64,000 nt of DNA. Origin: Uranotaenia lowii (taxonomy: Eukaryota > Arthropoda > Insecta > Diptera > Culicidae). This document shows positions 19,795 through 31,789 of the stretch, piece after piece. The number at the start of each line of letters is the position of its first letter. Positions within the stretch are counted from its first letter, which is position 1. The translations under genes were made by a program, and so were the position numbers. The notes beneath the pieces are model-generated. The model did not search any database. It was not told where the DNA came from and saw only the letters and a program-made list of their open reading frames with translations. The stretch lies in NCBI RefSeq assembly GCF_029784155.1, contig NC_073693.1, positions 237,650,447 to 237,714,446 on the forward strand. Direction: 5' to 3'.

Positions 19795-21690
19795 TTTTTA
19801 GTTCAAATTTACAACCCGTGCGCGCGCGGCTATGCAGAATATACGCATATTGGTATATCCTACGTTACACATACAATTGTTTGTATCTCTCACCGCGTCG
19901 TCTTAAAGCCGCAAACGGTCGCTGGAAATAATGTTTTTCCTGAAGGATTTCCTGGTTCATCCAAAGTCAAAGTGAAAATAATGTTGAAACGGAAGTATTT
20001 CAGTTTCAGACACCGATTGATTATTCCATTTAGGAAATCATTTGTTAAAAGGAATTTATTACAAAAGTTTACATTTTTTTCAATGAAAATTTCAAAAATT
20101 ATTTCATATTCAAATTTCCAAAATTTAGAACCTAATTTATATCCAAAGAATGTAGTTTGAAATTTGATCCAGATACGTACTAAAACTTCTTAACTCGAGT
20201 CAAAACATTTTATGTTCAGGCTTGAATGAAGATTTCTGATGTAGTAGAAGTAATTTTTGCGCTTCATTTTATTAATCTGATCAATCATGTAAAAACGTTG
20301 AAAAATTAAAAAAAAAATGAATATTTTTCTACTTTATTATTTATTCTATTTCTAAGAAATTTGTATTCTGCAAAGAATCAGCATAATATAACTAAAATCA
20401 TTTGTAGATGCAATAAAAAAAATGTTTTTGATAACAATGACCTTGTTGAAAACACCTTCCAAATATTTGAATTGTTCCTGCATTCTTGAAATATTCTTTC
20501 TGAAGAAAAGCACTTTTCAAACAAAATATGTAGTTAAATTCGACCTTTATAGCTAACTACATTTTAAAAAGCACATAATCGTGCAAAAACCTTCTTACTG
20601 AACTGATCCAACATTGTTTTTAAAATGATTTTTTGATGTTCATACGGAATATCTTTCCATCGACCCAGCAGAGGCTCACATGCTTGGTGAGAGATCGTAG
20701 TATAAGAAAGCATTGCAACATCAATTCGGAAAGAGTAGGTATTTGTTCGCTGCATAATTTCAGGCTTACAATAAGATTTTTTTAACATCTTACTATTGAT
20801 TGGTGAATAGTTATATTTTTTGTACATATTATTATATAAATTATTGAAAAAAGTAGATTTAAACAAATCAATTCGTGAAAGTATGAAGAAAGTTTCTTTT
20901 TTTGCACTATGGGACGTCCGATTTTATAATTGAGGAAATTTTAAGGTGACCTGACTGCAAACCACTCCCCGTTGCTTAAAAATACAAAACAGGAATCCCT
21001 TGCTTCCGATCACGAAAGCTTTAGGGGTTCGTCTAGAAGCGCTTATGAATCAAAAGAAAAACTCAAATCAACTGCAACGGGGCTTTTGCAAGCCATAGCG
21101 AGCAAATCCGCTCACAAATAATAACAAAACGAAACAAAAAGATTCCAATGCAACTTTGTTCCATATCGCTAGACGAGTGTTGCGGATTGCATTAAGAAAA
21201 ACTTCAATGTCATATAATAAAAACGGCTAATTATGAAACATAAGAGTAAAAACAATTCTAGTAATGCGAGTACTAAAAACAAACAATGCACACAAAACAT
21301 ATTTTTATGGAACGGCGACAAGGATCTTAATTTACACATCTATATATTTTAATAGAAACGTCTAAAATCAATTGAACCTAACAGAAAAAAAATTAACAAA
21401 AACTCAACAAAACAAAACATCCAGTAACAAGGAGCCGAAAGCAAAAAGTTGCAAGTGAACAAAAAATTGAATGTGCAAAGACACTTTTTTTTTTAAAGTA
21501 AGCAAATTTTATCGACTTATTTATGTTAAATCTTTGTGTCCGTCACATGATAATTACTGTAATACGCTTGTTAGGTTCATCCCGTTGCCAATTGACTAAT
21601 GATTACGAAAGGAGAAGAGGAAGAATAATACATATATTGATATGCTTATCGATTATATTATCCAATGGTTATTTTGAGAAACAATAAAAG
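19795..21690 (+). other. E2f1: Probable E2F1 3' UTR and downstream sequence
   Basis: AT-rich noncoding sequence after the stop. Candidate polyadenylation hexamers AATAAA occur near 20408, 21218 and 21684, so the UTR may be short or about 1.9 kb. No transcript evidence is available here. Confidence 0.4.
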
Positions 21691-22701
21691 ATGCCAATCT
21701 GTGTGGTTTGGTGGCATTATGCAACGCAAAACACAACATTTTCTTTCAAACACAATCAATCTGTCAAATCTCATTCCTATTGAATTTCGTTATAGAGTTA
21801 TCCAGATAGTGTCAACGTTCATACAAATTCGTCGAACTTTCAGCCGAAATAATTATAATAAGGTCTTGATTATCTGTGTTTTTATTTTCCATAAAATATA
21901 TTGTTTTATTCGAATTGTTTTAATAAGACAAAACCGGACTGATCAGTTAGAAAAGGATGTGTTATGTAAATATCTACTTGTGAAACATGCTGTAAAATAC
22001 AGATTGTTAATGGAGAAAGGGTTGAAGCCTAGTCCAGAACAAACAAAGGCAAGCATATACTGCAAATTGAAAGATCGGAACAACCATCTAACAAGTTAAC
22101 GTACTTTTCCACATTGTAGCAACAAACCACTCACCACAACAACAATACATAGGCTCGGTCTTGCAAAGACAGACGTTACAGGGCGTTTCTTCATCTGTGT
22201 TGTATATCACTCGTGAAAATTGCAAGCGCACGACAAAAACGAAGGGAAAGACGTCAAATAAAATATTGACAACATTGAACAAAATATTTTCTTATAAGTT
22301 CATCACTTAGGGTGTCTCGATAACCTTATGGGATCTGCATTTGGCATCAAACGTAAAAAAAATCGTATCCAGTTTCAAAATTCATTAAATAAGGTTTTTA
22401 AAAGACTGGAAATTTTGAACTTCATGGTTAAAAGACACTCTGTGCGATGAATGGTAAAGTTTGTTTTTATTTGATCATGAAAGAAATGCCTTAAATCGAA
22501 GCCTCACCAACCTTGAAAAAGATCGATCACTTTTTATTTGCCGTGTTTGTAGGACAATGGAAACATTTTTTTTTAATGTTAAAGGGGGAAAAAATAGCTT
22601 CGAACCAAATACATATGCGGATTATTTTTTTTAATTTTTGGTTTTTTCTACCTCGATATGAAGATTTTAGTGACCTGAATTTATGTAGGCAAAAACACTA
22701 G
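21691..22701. other. Intergenic, nothing recognised
   Basis: An open frame at 21665-22099 (+) has no recognisable domain or splice context and is not called. Confidence 0.4.
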
Positions 22702-23737
22702 GTGGTATGAAAAACCCCTAGCAATTGCTTTTGCTAAACTAAATCGAGCATTCGAGCAGTCGCAGAAAGCAATTGCTTCGGTTGATATGAATAAAGTTTT
22801 TTCTGACAGCTGTTTTCTCAGTCAGGAGCTTTTACTTTTAGAACAAGCTAGTTCGGTATGAATAAAGCCCAAATCTGAAGCAATCGCTCGAGAAATCTCC
22901 TAGCAATTACTTTATTTTCTAAGCATGCTTGGTAGCAGACTTTTCCAATAAACAAATTCTTCAACAACGTCATGAATTTATAAAATTAGCAATATTACAC
23001 TTCAATACAATTTAAAAAGGCATTTTCAACATAGATAAAGAACAGTCGAAGTGATAACCCAACTTTTTTCATATTCCTGTTGTTGTATGAAATGATTCGT
23101 CTAAGATGAAACAAAACAAATCAATTAGTAAATATTACAAATTAAAAAAAATCCGGCTACAGTGGAAGAAGTCCCAATCGGCTTGAAGTTGGAAGAAAGT
23201 TGTAATAATTTTAAACATAATTCAGATCTCCCAAATTTATATGATTTTTGTATAATTCAAAGATTTAAAAAAAACATCTAAGTTAAGATGCGCGCCTATT
23301 GCCTATTTTTTTTTATATATCGGATTATCCAGATCCGAAAACGTGTGGGAGAGCTTATGATAAATGTTAAAAAGCTAGGCCAATTTTTGTTTGACAATAT
23401 TCAATTTTCTTTAAACATCAACATGCGAGCATGTATTGACTTAAATTTTTCCGATCGTTCTTACACCCACCACCCGCACCGTCGATTAAATGGCTATTTT
23501 AAGCGTACTTTTCAATGTTTTGATCGTCTTCTTTCATTTTACTTAAGAAAATTTCAGATTCTGCTGGTTGGATAGCTCTTTTTTCGAAGCAAAAGCTATG
23601 TTCTAAGACTTTAGTACACATCTGCTAAGCAAACGTTTATTCATACCAAACTAAGCAAATGCTTTGGGCTTTTGCTTTGCTTGATTTCGAGCAAAGTAAA
23701 AGCTACCGAAGCAATTGCTAAACCTTATTCATACCAC
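22702..23737 (+). mobile_element. Unnamed 1.04-kb TIR element, copy A
   Basis: Begins GTGGTATGAAAAA and ends with the inverse of GTGGTATGAATAAGG. The ends and interior contain several AGCAATTGCT and ggtatgaataaa words. It carries a 95-codon frame (23288-23575, +) starting MRAYCLFFFIYRII. Copies B (25720-26755) and C (27720-28782) are in the opposite orientation. No clear target duplication or known transposase. Confidence 0.8.
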
Positions 23738-23760
23738 TAACTCTTTGATACGAGATTATA

Positions 23761-24008
23761 CACGGAAAATAAAAAAAAGGTATAAATTACCGAGAAGCAG
23801 AGGTAATTTTTTTTTCCACCCATCTTTCTTGGTAAGTTTTTTTTTTTTCATTCAGCTAGCAAAGGTGATTTTTTTTCCATTCATCTAACAAAAAAGTGGC
23901 TTTATCCTTTTTTTGGTTCACCTAGCAACAGGTAAAATTTACCTCAATGAAAAACAGAGCATTCACCTTTTTATCTCGTTAAATTTTACTTTTTTATTAT
24001 TTTCCGTG
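23761..24008. mobile_element. Short MITE with CACGGAAAATAA ends
   Basis: The left end CACGGAAAATAAAAAAA pairs with a right end ttattattttccgtg. About 248 bp, full of poly-T and acct(a)gc words. Termini resemble those of the larger element at 29379-31131. Confidence 0.65.
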
Positions 24009-24164
24009 AATGAACTCATGTGCGTTCTATACAGACCAAACTTCAATTCCTTATTAATAAATACTTTTAAGTTTCAAAATCATTCGTTTTATTCAGCTCT
24101 CATTAAGTACTCAAGAAATCGTTGAATTTCGCTAAGAAAAAAAAACGGATTTTTTTCCATTACT

Positions 24165-25432
24165 TACTTAATGATTACGCGCCGATCCTCCGGTGCATAG
24201 GGCTGTGGTAAAAGACCTCCACTGTTGACGATCCGGAGCCAGCGTCTTCACCTGGTCCCAGTCAAGATTCTCGTCGACAGTTCGGATTTCAGCGGCTAGG
24301 CTTCGCCGCCACGAGTTTTTGGGTCTGCCTCTTCTGGAGTGCCCAATCGTTCTCCATTTACGTTCCCGAATCTCGATTTCTAGCGCCCTTTGATGACACC
24401 GGCGATGTAGTTCCTCATTCGAGATCCAGTTGCCGCCTGGATGATATTCCGCAGGCAGCGGTTTTGCAGTTTTTGCGTCGTTACCGCATATGTGCACCAA
24501 GTTTCGCACCCGTACAGCAATACGGATTTGACGTTTGAGTTGAAGATTCGGATTTTCGGAGACTCGCAAATGCAAAACGGGCTTTTCTGATCCGGGTTTC
24601 GATGTCTTTCCTGGTACCACCATCAGGCGTTATCTGGCTACCAAGATACTGGAAGCACCCCACTTTCTCAACTTGTTGCCCAGCTACCATGAAACTGGAG
24701 GGATTTGCTGTGTTGATCTCCATCGACTTGGTCTTCCCGACATTGACTTTGAGACCTGCTGCCTTGGAACTTTCGGTGAGGTCGTCGAGTTTGTTCTGCA
24801 TATCCGGTTGTGTTTGGGCGAGCAAAACAATATCGTCAGCCAGGTCAAGGTCGTTCAGTTGCTCCATTGTTGAAGGATTGCACGGCAATCCTCGGTTCGG
24901 TGCACAGTCGATCGATCCAGTCAGAATCTCATCCATTACGATGAGGAAAAGTAGTGGTGATAAGATACATCCTTGTCTCACTCCAGCAGTTACCGGGATT
25001 GGTTCGGACAAGACACCATCGTGCAAGACCTTGCACGAAAATGCCTCGTATTGTGCTTCGATGAGATGGACTAGTTTCTCTGGGACCCCTCGTCGCCTTA
25101 GAGCCGCCCAGATGTTTTCATGGTTAAGTCGGTCGAACGCTTTTTTCGAAATCAATGAAAACCAGCAGAAGAGAGTCCTGGTATTCGTTGATTTGTTCCA
25201 GTATGATTCGTAGCGTTGTGATGTGGTCCACACATGATCGTCCGGATCGGAATCCAGCTTGTTGCCGTCGGAGTGTAGCGTCGATTTTCTCCTGGATCCT
25301 GTTCAGGATCACTTTGCAGAGTACTTTGAGAGTTGTACAGATCAAGGTTATGCCTCGCCAGTTACCGCACTCTGACAGGTCTCCTTTCTTCGGGACCTTT
25401 ACGAGGATACCCTGCATCCAATCGGCCGGGAA
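24165..25432 (-). pseudogene. RTE-clade LINE reverse transcriptase remnant
   Basis: Minus strand, in order: KKGDLSECGNWRGITLI, QAGFRSGRSCVDHI and FIDFEKAFDRL. Then come TAGVRQGCILSPLLF, the catalytic box LADDIVLLAQ (usual Y/F replaced by L) and GCFQYLGSQITPDGG. The RTE-type tail NWISNEELHRRCHQ...RGRPKNSWRRSL follows. Frames shift near 25145 and again near 24560, and the middle (around LLYGCETW) is deleted. The 3' end carries TTAAGTAAGTAATG, as expected for RTE. It is 5' truncated near 25432 and cannot be active. Confidence 0.88.
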
Positions 25433-25719
25433 TGTATAATAATTAGTATTTTAGTATAATTTTTAGTATTTTTAGTATGAACATTTTCAGTATTTTGAGT
25501 ATGAAAATATAATAATTTATATAATACAAATTCAACGAATGGTTTAGTGATCATTTGTTCCACAAAAAATTGTTTCTCGGTAGCATTGGTAAAAAAAAAT
25601 TGTGATTTTATGTTGTTTTTATAATGAGAATAACAGAAGGATAGAATGTGAAATTATAAAATTTTGAAATCGAGTTGGTTTAAATCCCATAATCAATCTC
25701 ATAGATTTAATAATATTTA
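25433..25719. other. AT-rich spacer with tagtattt repeats
   Basis: A short run of ttttagtat words next to the LINE truncation point; nothing else recognised. Confidence 0.4.
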
Positions 25720-26755
25720 GTGGTATGAATAAGGTTTAGTAATTGCTTCGGTAGCTTTTACTTTGCTCGAAATCAAGCAAAGCAAAAGCCCAAAGCATTT
25801 GCTTAGTTTGGTATGAATAAACATTTGCTTAGCAGATGTGTACTAAAGTCTTAGAACATAGCTTTTGCTTCAAAAAAAAAGAGCTATCCAACCAGCAGAA
25901 TCTGAAATTTTCTAAAGTAAAATGAAAGAAGACAATAAAAAAAATGAAAAGCACGACTAAAATAGCCATGAAATCGACGGTGCGGGTGGTGGGTGTAAGA
26001 ACGATCGGAAAAATTTAAGTCAATACATGCTCGTATGTTGATGTTTAAAGAAAATTGAATATTGTCAAACAAAAAATGGCCTAGCTTTTTAACATTTATC
26101 ATAAGCTCTCCCACACGTTCTCGGATCGGGATAATCCGATATATAAAAAAAAATAGGCAATAGGCGTGCATCTTAACTTAAGATGTTTTTTTAAATCATT
26201 GAATTATAAAAAATCATATAAATTTGGGAGATCTGAATTATGTTTTAAATTATTACAACTTTCTTCCAACTTCAAGCCGATTGGGACTTCTTCCACTGTA
26301 GCCGGATTTTTTTAATTTGAAATATTTACTAATTGATTTGTTTTGTTTCATCTTAGACGAATCATTTCATACAACAACAGGAATATGAAAAAAGTTGGGT
26401 CATCACTTCGACTGTTCTTTATCTATGTTGAAAATGCCTTTTTAAATTGTATTGCAGTGTAATATTGCTAATTTTATAAATTCATGACGTTGTTGAAGAA
26501 TTTGTTTATTGGAAAAGTCTGCTACCAAGCATGCTTAGAAAATAAAGTAATTGCTAGGAGATTTCTCGAGCGATTGCTTCAGATTTGGGCTTTATTCATA
26601 CCAAACTAGCTTGTTCTAAAAGTAAAATCTCCTGACTGAGAAAACAGCTGTCAGAAAAAACTTTATTCATATCAACCGAAGCAATTGCTTTCTGCGACTG
26701 CTCGAATGCTCGATTTAGTTTAGCAAAAGCAATTGCTAGGGTTTTTTCATACCAC
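25720..26755 (-). mobile_element. Unnamed 1.04-kb TIR element, copy B (inverted to A)
   Basis: Near-identical to copy A on the other strand. Its 95-codon frame (25884-26171, -) begins MHAYCLFFFIYRIIPI and differs from copy A at about 14 residues with no length change. A and B together form roughly 1-kb inverted arms around the LINE at 24165-25432. Confidence 0.82.
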
Positions 26756-27719
26756 CTATTATGTAGGTACGAAGTTGTTATATAATCTCTAGAACCAAAA
26801 CACAAACTACGTTCATAGAAAATTGGATTTTTCTGTGGTGTCCAATTTACTTAAATTCTCATAAACTGTCCGGATGATTTCGATGCAATTACTTTGGTCA
26901 CTCGTTCTGCTTTTGATAATTTGTTCCTCGTTATATATGTACTTCTGATTTTATTTTCATTTGTGTTTAATCTGAAGAGCTATTTTTTATGCATTGCAAG
27001 TTTTTTATTTTAACTTAATTTTCATAAATTCTTTTTTCAAATTGAAATTTCTTTCAAATTTTTAAAGCCTTCATAAAACGTTTTTGTAATTTTTGCCATA
27101 TCGTAGATCATAGTTTCTTCTCAACGGACTACAGTGAGCGAAATAAGAATAGCACCATTATGTGTTTTGCTTGTTGAAATATGAATGTTTGAAAATCACC
27201 AAAATTTTCTTCTATAAATTGTTTGGAATTGTTTAACGAATAAATCAAGCATAAGTTTACTTTTTTTGGACGTTGCAATTGGCATTGAGGACCAAAACTA
27301 TGAAAAAAGGGTACGAAATAAGAATAGCACCACTTGTGTTTATCAACAAAAACAAGATTATTTCTAAAAATTTACTGTGTAAAAGTGAATAATAATGCTT
27401 CTACGAATTATTTGAGTAGTTTACTGCATTTTAAGGAGTTTTCTTAAATTCCAAAGATTTTCAAAGGTTTTAAAATGGGGTTTTAAGAGATGCTCTTCTA
27501 GAACTAAGGAATTTGATATTTGAGCTGTAATTCTTTACCAAACTACTTACTTTCTTCATTAAAATGACGTGAAATGATGAATCAAACATTTTCGGTTTAT
27601 TTTAAATTAGAAAAATACAGGTTGGAATTCATAAACTTAGATTTTTTCAATGAACATCACTTTTTCCAGTTTCAAGTCATAGATGGCAGCACTATCTTGC
27701 CGTTAAAACCAAATAAATA

Positions 27720-28782
27720 GTGGTATGAATAAGGTTTAGCAATTGCTTCGGTAGCTTTTACTTAGCTCGAAATCAATCAAAGCAAAAGTCAAAAGGATTT
27801 GCTTAGTTTGGTATGAATAAACATTTGCTTAGCGGATGTGTACTAAAGTCTTAGAACATAGCTTTTGCTTCGAAAAATAGAGCTATCCAACCAGCAGAAT
27901 CTTAAGTTTTCTAAAGTAAAATGAAAGAAGACGATCGGAAAATTGAAAAGTACGGCTAAAGTAGCCTTGAAGTCGACGAAGCGTGTGGTACTGGTGGGTG
28001 TAAGAACGACCGGAATTCTTTTGTTAATGCGTGCTCGTATGTTGATGTTTAAAGAAAAATGAATACATATTCGAATATTGTCAAACAAAAAATGGCCTAA
28101 CTTTAATATTTATCATAAGCTCTCCCACATGTATTCGGATCGGGATAATCCGATGTATAAAAAAAAATAGGCAATAGGCGCGCATTTTAATTTAGATTTT
28201 TTTTTTAAATCTTAGGATTATAAAAAATTATATAAAAATGAGATCTGTATAATGTTTTAAATTATTACAATTTATTTCTTACTTTGAGCCAATTGGGACT
28301 TCTTCTACTATAGCCGGATTTTTTTAAATTTAAAATATTTACTAATTGATTTGTTTATAGTCATCTTAGACGAATTTAAACAAGATTTTATGATTTTATA
28401 CAACGACAGGAATATGAAAAAAGTTGGGTTATCACTTCGACTTTTCTTTATCCATGTTGAAAATACCTTTTTGAATTGTTTTAAAGTGAAATATTGCTAA
28501 TTTGATAAGTTCATGACGTTATTAAAGAATTTTTTATTGGAAAAGTCTGCTACCGAGCATGCTTAGAAAATAAAGCAATTGCTATGAGATTTGTCGAGCA
28601 ATTGCTTCAGGTTTGAACTTTTTCATATCAAACTAGCTTGTTCTAAAAGTAAAAGCTCCTGACTGAGAAAACAGCTGTCAAAAAAAACTTTATTCATAAC
28701 AACCGAAGCAATTGCTTTAAGCGACTGCTCGACTGCTCGATTCAGTTTAGCAAAAGCAATTACTAAGTTTTTTTCATACCAC
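27720..28782 (-). mobile_element. Unnamed 1.04-kb TIR element, copy C (nested)
   Basis: Third copy, inside the Tc1-like element, starting GTGGTATGAATAAGG and ending CATACCAC. It is more diverged than A and B; its internal frame is broken (only the 27843-28088 minus fragment remains). Confidence 0.8.
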
Positions 28783-29378
28783 CCAAAGTCTCAATATTGA
28801 TTTTTCAGGTTTATTTAGGCCCATATTCATTATTTCGAGGAAGTTTTCCAACACCAGCACAAAAATATAACACCGCCAAAATTCCTGCTCATCTCAACTT
28901 CCGATTCAATTTCAAATCATACCAAAAATACAGCTATAGTTATCTGGTTCATCAAGCCTCATCGGAAAGTACAAAATTATTCTGATTATCGATCCAAGAA
29001 ATTTACTTTTATGGGTCCTTGATGAAATTCTTGTTTTTTGATATTGTGTTCTCTGAATTTCCAAGGTGGTTACACGGTACCAAGTACTTATTTCTTGACC
29101 AAAATCATCCAGCACACCTGAATTAATCCCAGATATTCGAAAATGGGCATTAATTCGGTTTAATTGCAAGATAGTGCTGCCATCTATGACTTGAAACTAG
29201 AGAAATAGTGTTTGACTATTTAAAAACATAAGTATTTTTGAATTTGAAGCCTGTTTTTTTATTCAAATTCAGCATCAAATCTATGTTTCGTCTATTTGCA
29301 TCATATTTATGAATGATAATGAAGAAATAAAGCAGTTGATAAAGTATTATAGCTCAAGTATCAAATTATTAAACGCTA

Positions 29379-31131
29379 CACGGAAAAATATTGCATGGGT
29401 TTTTCAAATACAGGATCATGATAATTTTACTATGTCCACGATCTAGTATTTTCGACCACGATTTAGTATTTTCTACCAGAAATCTGGGCTAAAGTACTAC
29501 GACATAGTATTTTTACTATGCGAACTTTGACAGCTCATAGTAATTTTCTCGTGTTCAAATTACCATGCGCATGATATTTAGATATTGCACGATTCGTGTT
29601 TTTGAATTTAGCATGCGCATGGTAACGTTTACACACCGTCATTTGTGTGGTCGAAAATACTATTCGCGTCATAATTTAACCATTGCTTCTCTTAAAATAA
29701 GCATCAGCATACTTATTTCGACATTTTACGCTCGAATGCATAGTAATAATACTATGCTCTACGTTTGAGTGTATTTTGTTTTGTTTTCTGATCAGCCGGT
29801 CGCGACTTCGGAACACGGAAAAAATGTAGCTCGGGTATATCGCTGAGGTGGCCGTTTGGAAATCGTCCAGTGCAGGTGAAATTTTGAGTGTTTCGGTGAA
29901 CAATCGATTTGTGGCTTTTACTAGTGGGCAATGCCCATGTCTTATTTACCAAGAGGTTGGACCTGGTCATCGAGTTCCACTGGGGGATGACGCACCGAGC
30001 GATTCTCGGTGGTACCATTGAATCCGTTCATTTTTCTTCTGGTCATCATGATGACGATTCGGACAAACTTCTGGTGGATGAACAATTTTTCGCGATCAAA
30101 CATACAGGGGAACATCAGTAAGTTTTGTTTTTTTTTTTCAATTTTTATACTAAATTTTTTCAATAGTTGCAATTCTTACTCTACAGACCATCGACATCCA
30201 GCTGTTCTGCCAAAATAAGGACATCGCCTGTTTGGCCAAGATCAACAATCGGGACGCTTGGCTGAAGCAACATTCGTTGGACTTCAACGAAAAGTACGGT
30301 CATATTCTCCCCCCAGGAGCTTATCAAGATTATTTCCTGGAGGAAAACAGAATTACACACAGAATTTTTTGTCAAAGTGTTGCTGTTAACTATTCAGAAA
30401 AAGGCTAGCTCTGAACAGTTGTCGACTGCAGCCGGGCAGGTTATTCCCAACTTTTTGAAAAAAGAGGTATGTTTGTCCCTTCATTTACAGTTTATATTTT
30501 AAATTAACTTTTCTCGGTACTTTTCAGTTCCAACTTTGAAAACATGAAGAAAATTGGTTACGCCCTCGTCATGCCAAAGGTGCAGCAACTGGAGGACAAT
30601 ATGAAGGAGAAAATTGAATGTCAACACAGCAGATCCGGGGGAAAACTACGACGTACGTTTCGTGAAGTGAATTAAAAATAAAAGTGAACAGTGTAATTAA
30701 ATTGTAGTGTAATTTATAACCAGTGATAAAATAAAGAGTCAAATTGAAAAACAGCATTTTCAATAGAAAGGGTTCGAAATATCACAATAATTGGTAAAAT
30801 CTATTATGCTACGGGATATTTATATCATGCAGCATGGTAATTTTACTATTTAATCCTGCTATCTAAACTTGTTTTTATCATAACGTATACTAATTTTATA
30901 ATTGAACATACTAATTTTACTATGTACGATGTAAAAGAACTCATCATTTCATTGACAACTTTACTATGAAGGTAGTTGAAATTACTATGCGCAGCCGAAA
31001 TCAACACAGAGTAAAATAACCATACGCGTAGTATTTTCAAGAACAAAACATTATTGACTCAAAAATATGGTTGCGTGTTGTTCATTTAAACCACGGATTT
31101 AGTAATTTTACTATGCTTTTTTTTTTGTGTG
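29379..31131 (+). mobile_element. CACGG-ended element carrying a host gene copy (nested)
   Basis: Inserted in the right arm of the Tc1-like element between TA dinucleotides (29377-29378 and 31132-31133). It begins CACGGAAAAATATTGC and ends as the inverse of CACACAAAAAAAAA. Subterminal sequence repeats tactatg/catagta words on both sides. The middle holds a decayed, intron-containing gene (next entry), so it acquired host DNA at the DNA level. Confidence 0.75.
29826..30670 (+). pseudogene. Captured gene fragment, three exons, several frameshifts
   Basis: Protein-like segments in order: LGYIAEVAVWKSSSAGEILS, NAHVLFTKRLDLVIEF and KLLVDEQFFAIKHTGEHQ. Intron 30118-30186 follows, then IDIQLFCQNKDIACLAKINN and ILPPGAYQDYFLEE. 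Then come FFVKVLLLTIQKKASSEQLS, intron 30467-30527, MKKIGYALVMPKVQQLEDNM and finally NTADPGENYDVRFVK with TGA at 30668 and an AATAAA just after. Frames shift near 29927, 30340 and 30618. The first part could be beta-propeller-like, but I do not recognise the family. Retained introns rule out a processed retrocopy. Confidence 0.6.
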
Positions 31132-31478
31132 TAGAGGAGCATCTCTCAAAACCCCCTTTTAAAACCATTGAAAATCTTTGAAATTCTAGAAAACTCCTTA
31201 AAATACAGTTATCTATTCAGATAATTCGTAGAAGCATTATTATACACTTTTACTATGTAAATTTTTAGAAATAATCTTGTTTTTGTTGAAAAAACACAAG
31301 TGGTGCTATTCTTATTTCGCACCCTTTTTCCATAGTTTTGGTCCTCAACGCCAATTGCAACGTCCAAAAAAAGTAAACTTATGCTTGATTTATTCGTTAA
31401 ACAATTCAAAACAATTTATAGAACAAAGTTTTGGTGATTTTCAATCATTCATATTTTAACAAGTAAAACACATAGTGG

Positions 31479-31537
31479 TTATTATTATTATTATAATTTA
31501 TTTGAGACCTTTTAACCACCCGGGTCATTCGGGTCTA
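31479..31537 (-). mobile_element. 59-bp LINE 3' tail with 14-bp target duplication
   Basis: The direct repeat AAAACACATAGTGG (31465-31478 and 31538-31551) flanks an insert. On the minus strand the insert reads gacccgaatgacccgggtgg... and ends in a (TAA)n tract. This is the expected product of severe 5' truncation by a non-LTR element with a TAA tail. It sits inside the right terminal arm of the Tc1-like element. Confidence 0.75.
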
Positions 31538-31606
31538 AAAACACATAGTGGTGCTATTCTTATTTCGCTCACTGTATAACAAACGGTACATGGGTGTTTG
31601 TTGCAG

Positions 31607-31711
31607 CATCTCGATCGAATTAGCCAACGATGGACAAATGGATACCTGAAGGACTTTCGGGGCTTGAAACCAAATTTGTTCATTGATCAGCAGTATCAGT
31701 ACAAATGCTAA
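31607..31711 (+). CDS. Orphan terminal-exon-like sequence
   Basis: After a plausible acceptor (gtttgttgcag) the frame reads HLDRISQRWTNGYLKDFRGL, then KPNLFIDQQYQYKC and a stop. The composition and Trp/Tyr content look like real protein. It lies 33 bp right of the Tc1-like element, so upstream exons may be left of that insertion or lost. I do not recognise the family and it may be a gene relic. Confidence 0.4.
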   Translation, partial: HLDRISQRWTNGYLKDFRGLKPNLFIDQQYQYKC

Positions 31712-31789
31712 GTATTCGTGTTTATTTTATTTTCTTCTGCGTCTAAAGTCTTCGTCCTCTCAAGGAACATTTATAAAAATTCGTGAGTA

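Larger units (their letters stand above)
27132..31574. mobile_element. Tc1/mariner-like element with long inverted arms, enlarged by nested insertions
   Basis: Both ends read CAGTGAGCGAAATAAGAATA inward and are flanked by TA (27130-27131 and 31575-31576). A second copy of the gaaataagaatagcaccac word lies inside each arm (about 27316 and 31305), the IR/DR layout of some Tc1 transposase-binding sites. The arms (27132-27715; 29166-29375 plus 31132-31574) match each other inverted, e.g. agatggcagcactatcttgc near 27681 and its inverse near 29170. No transposase frame is seen. Confidence 0.8.
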
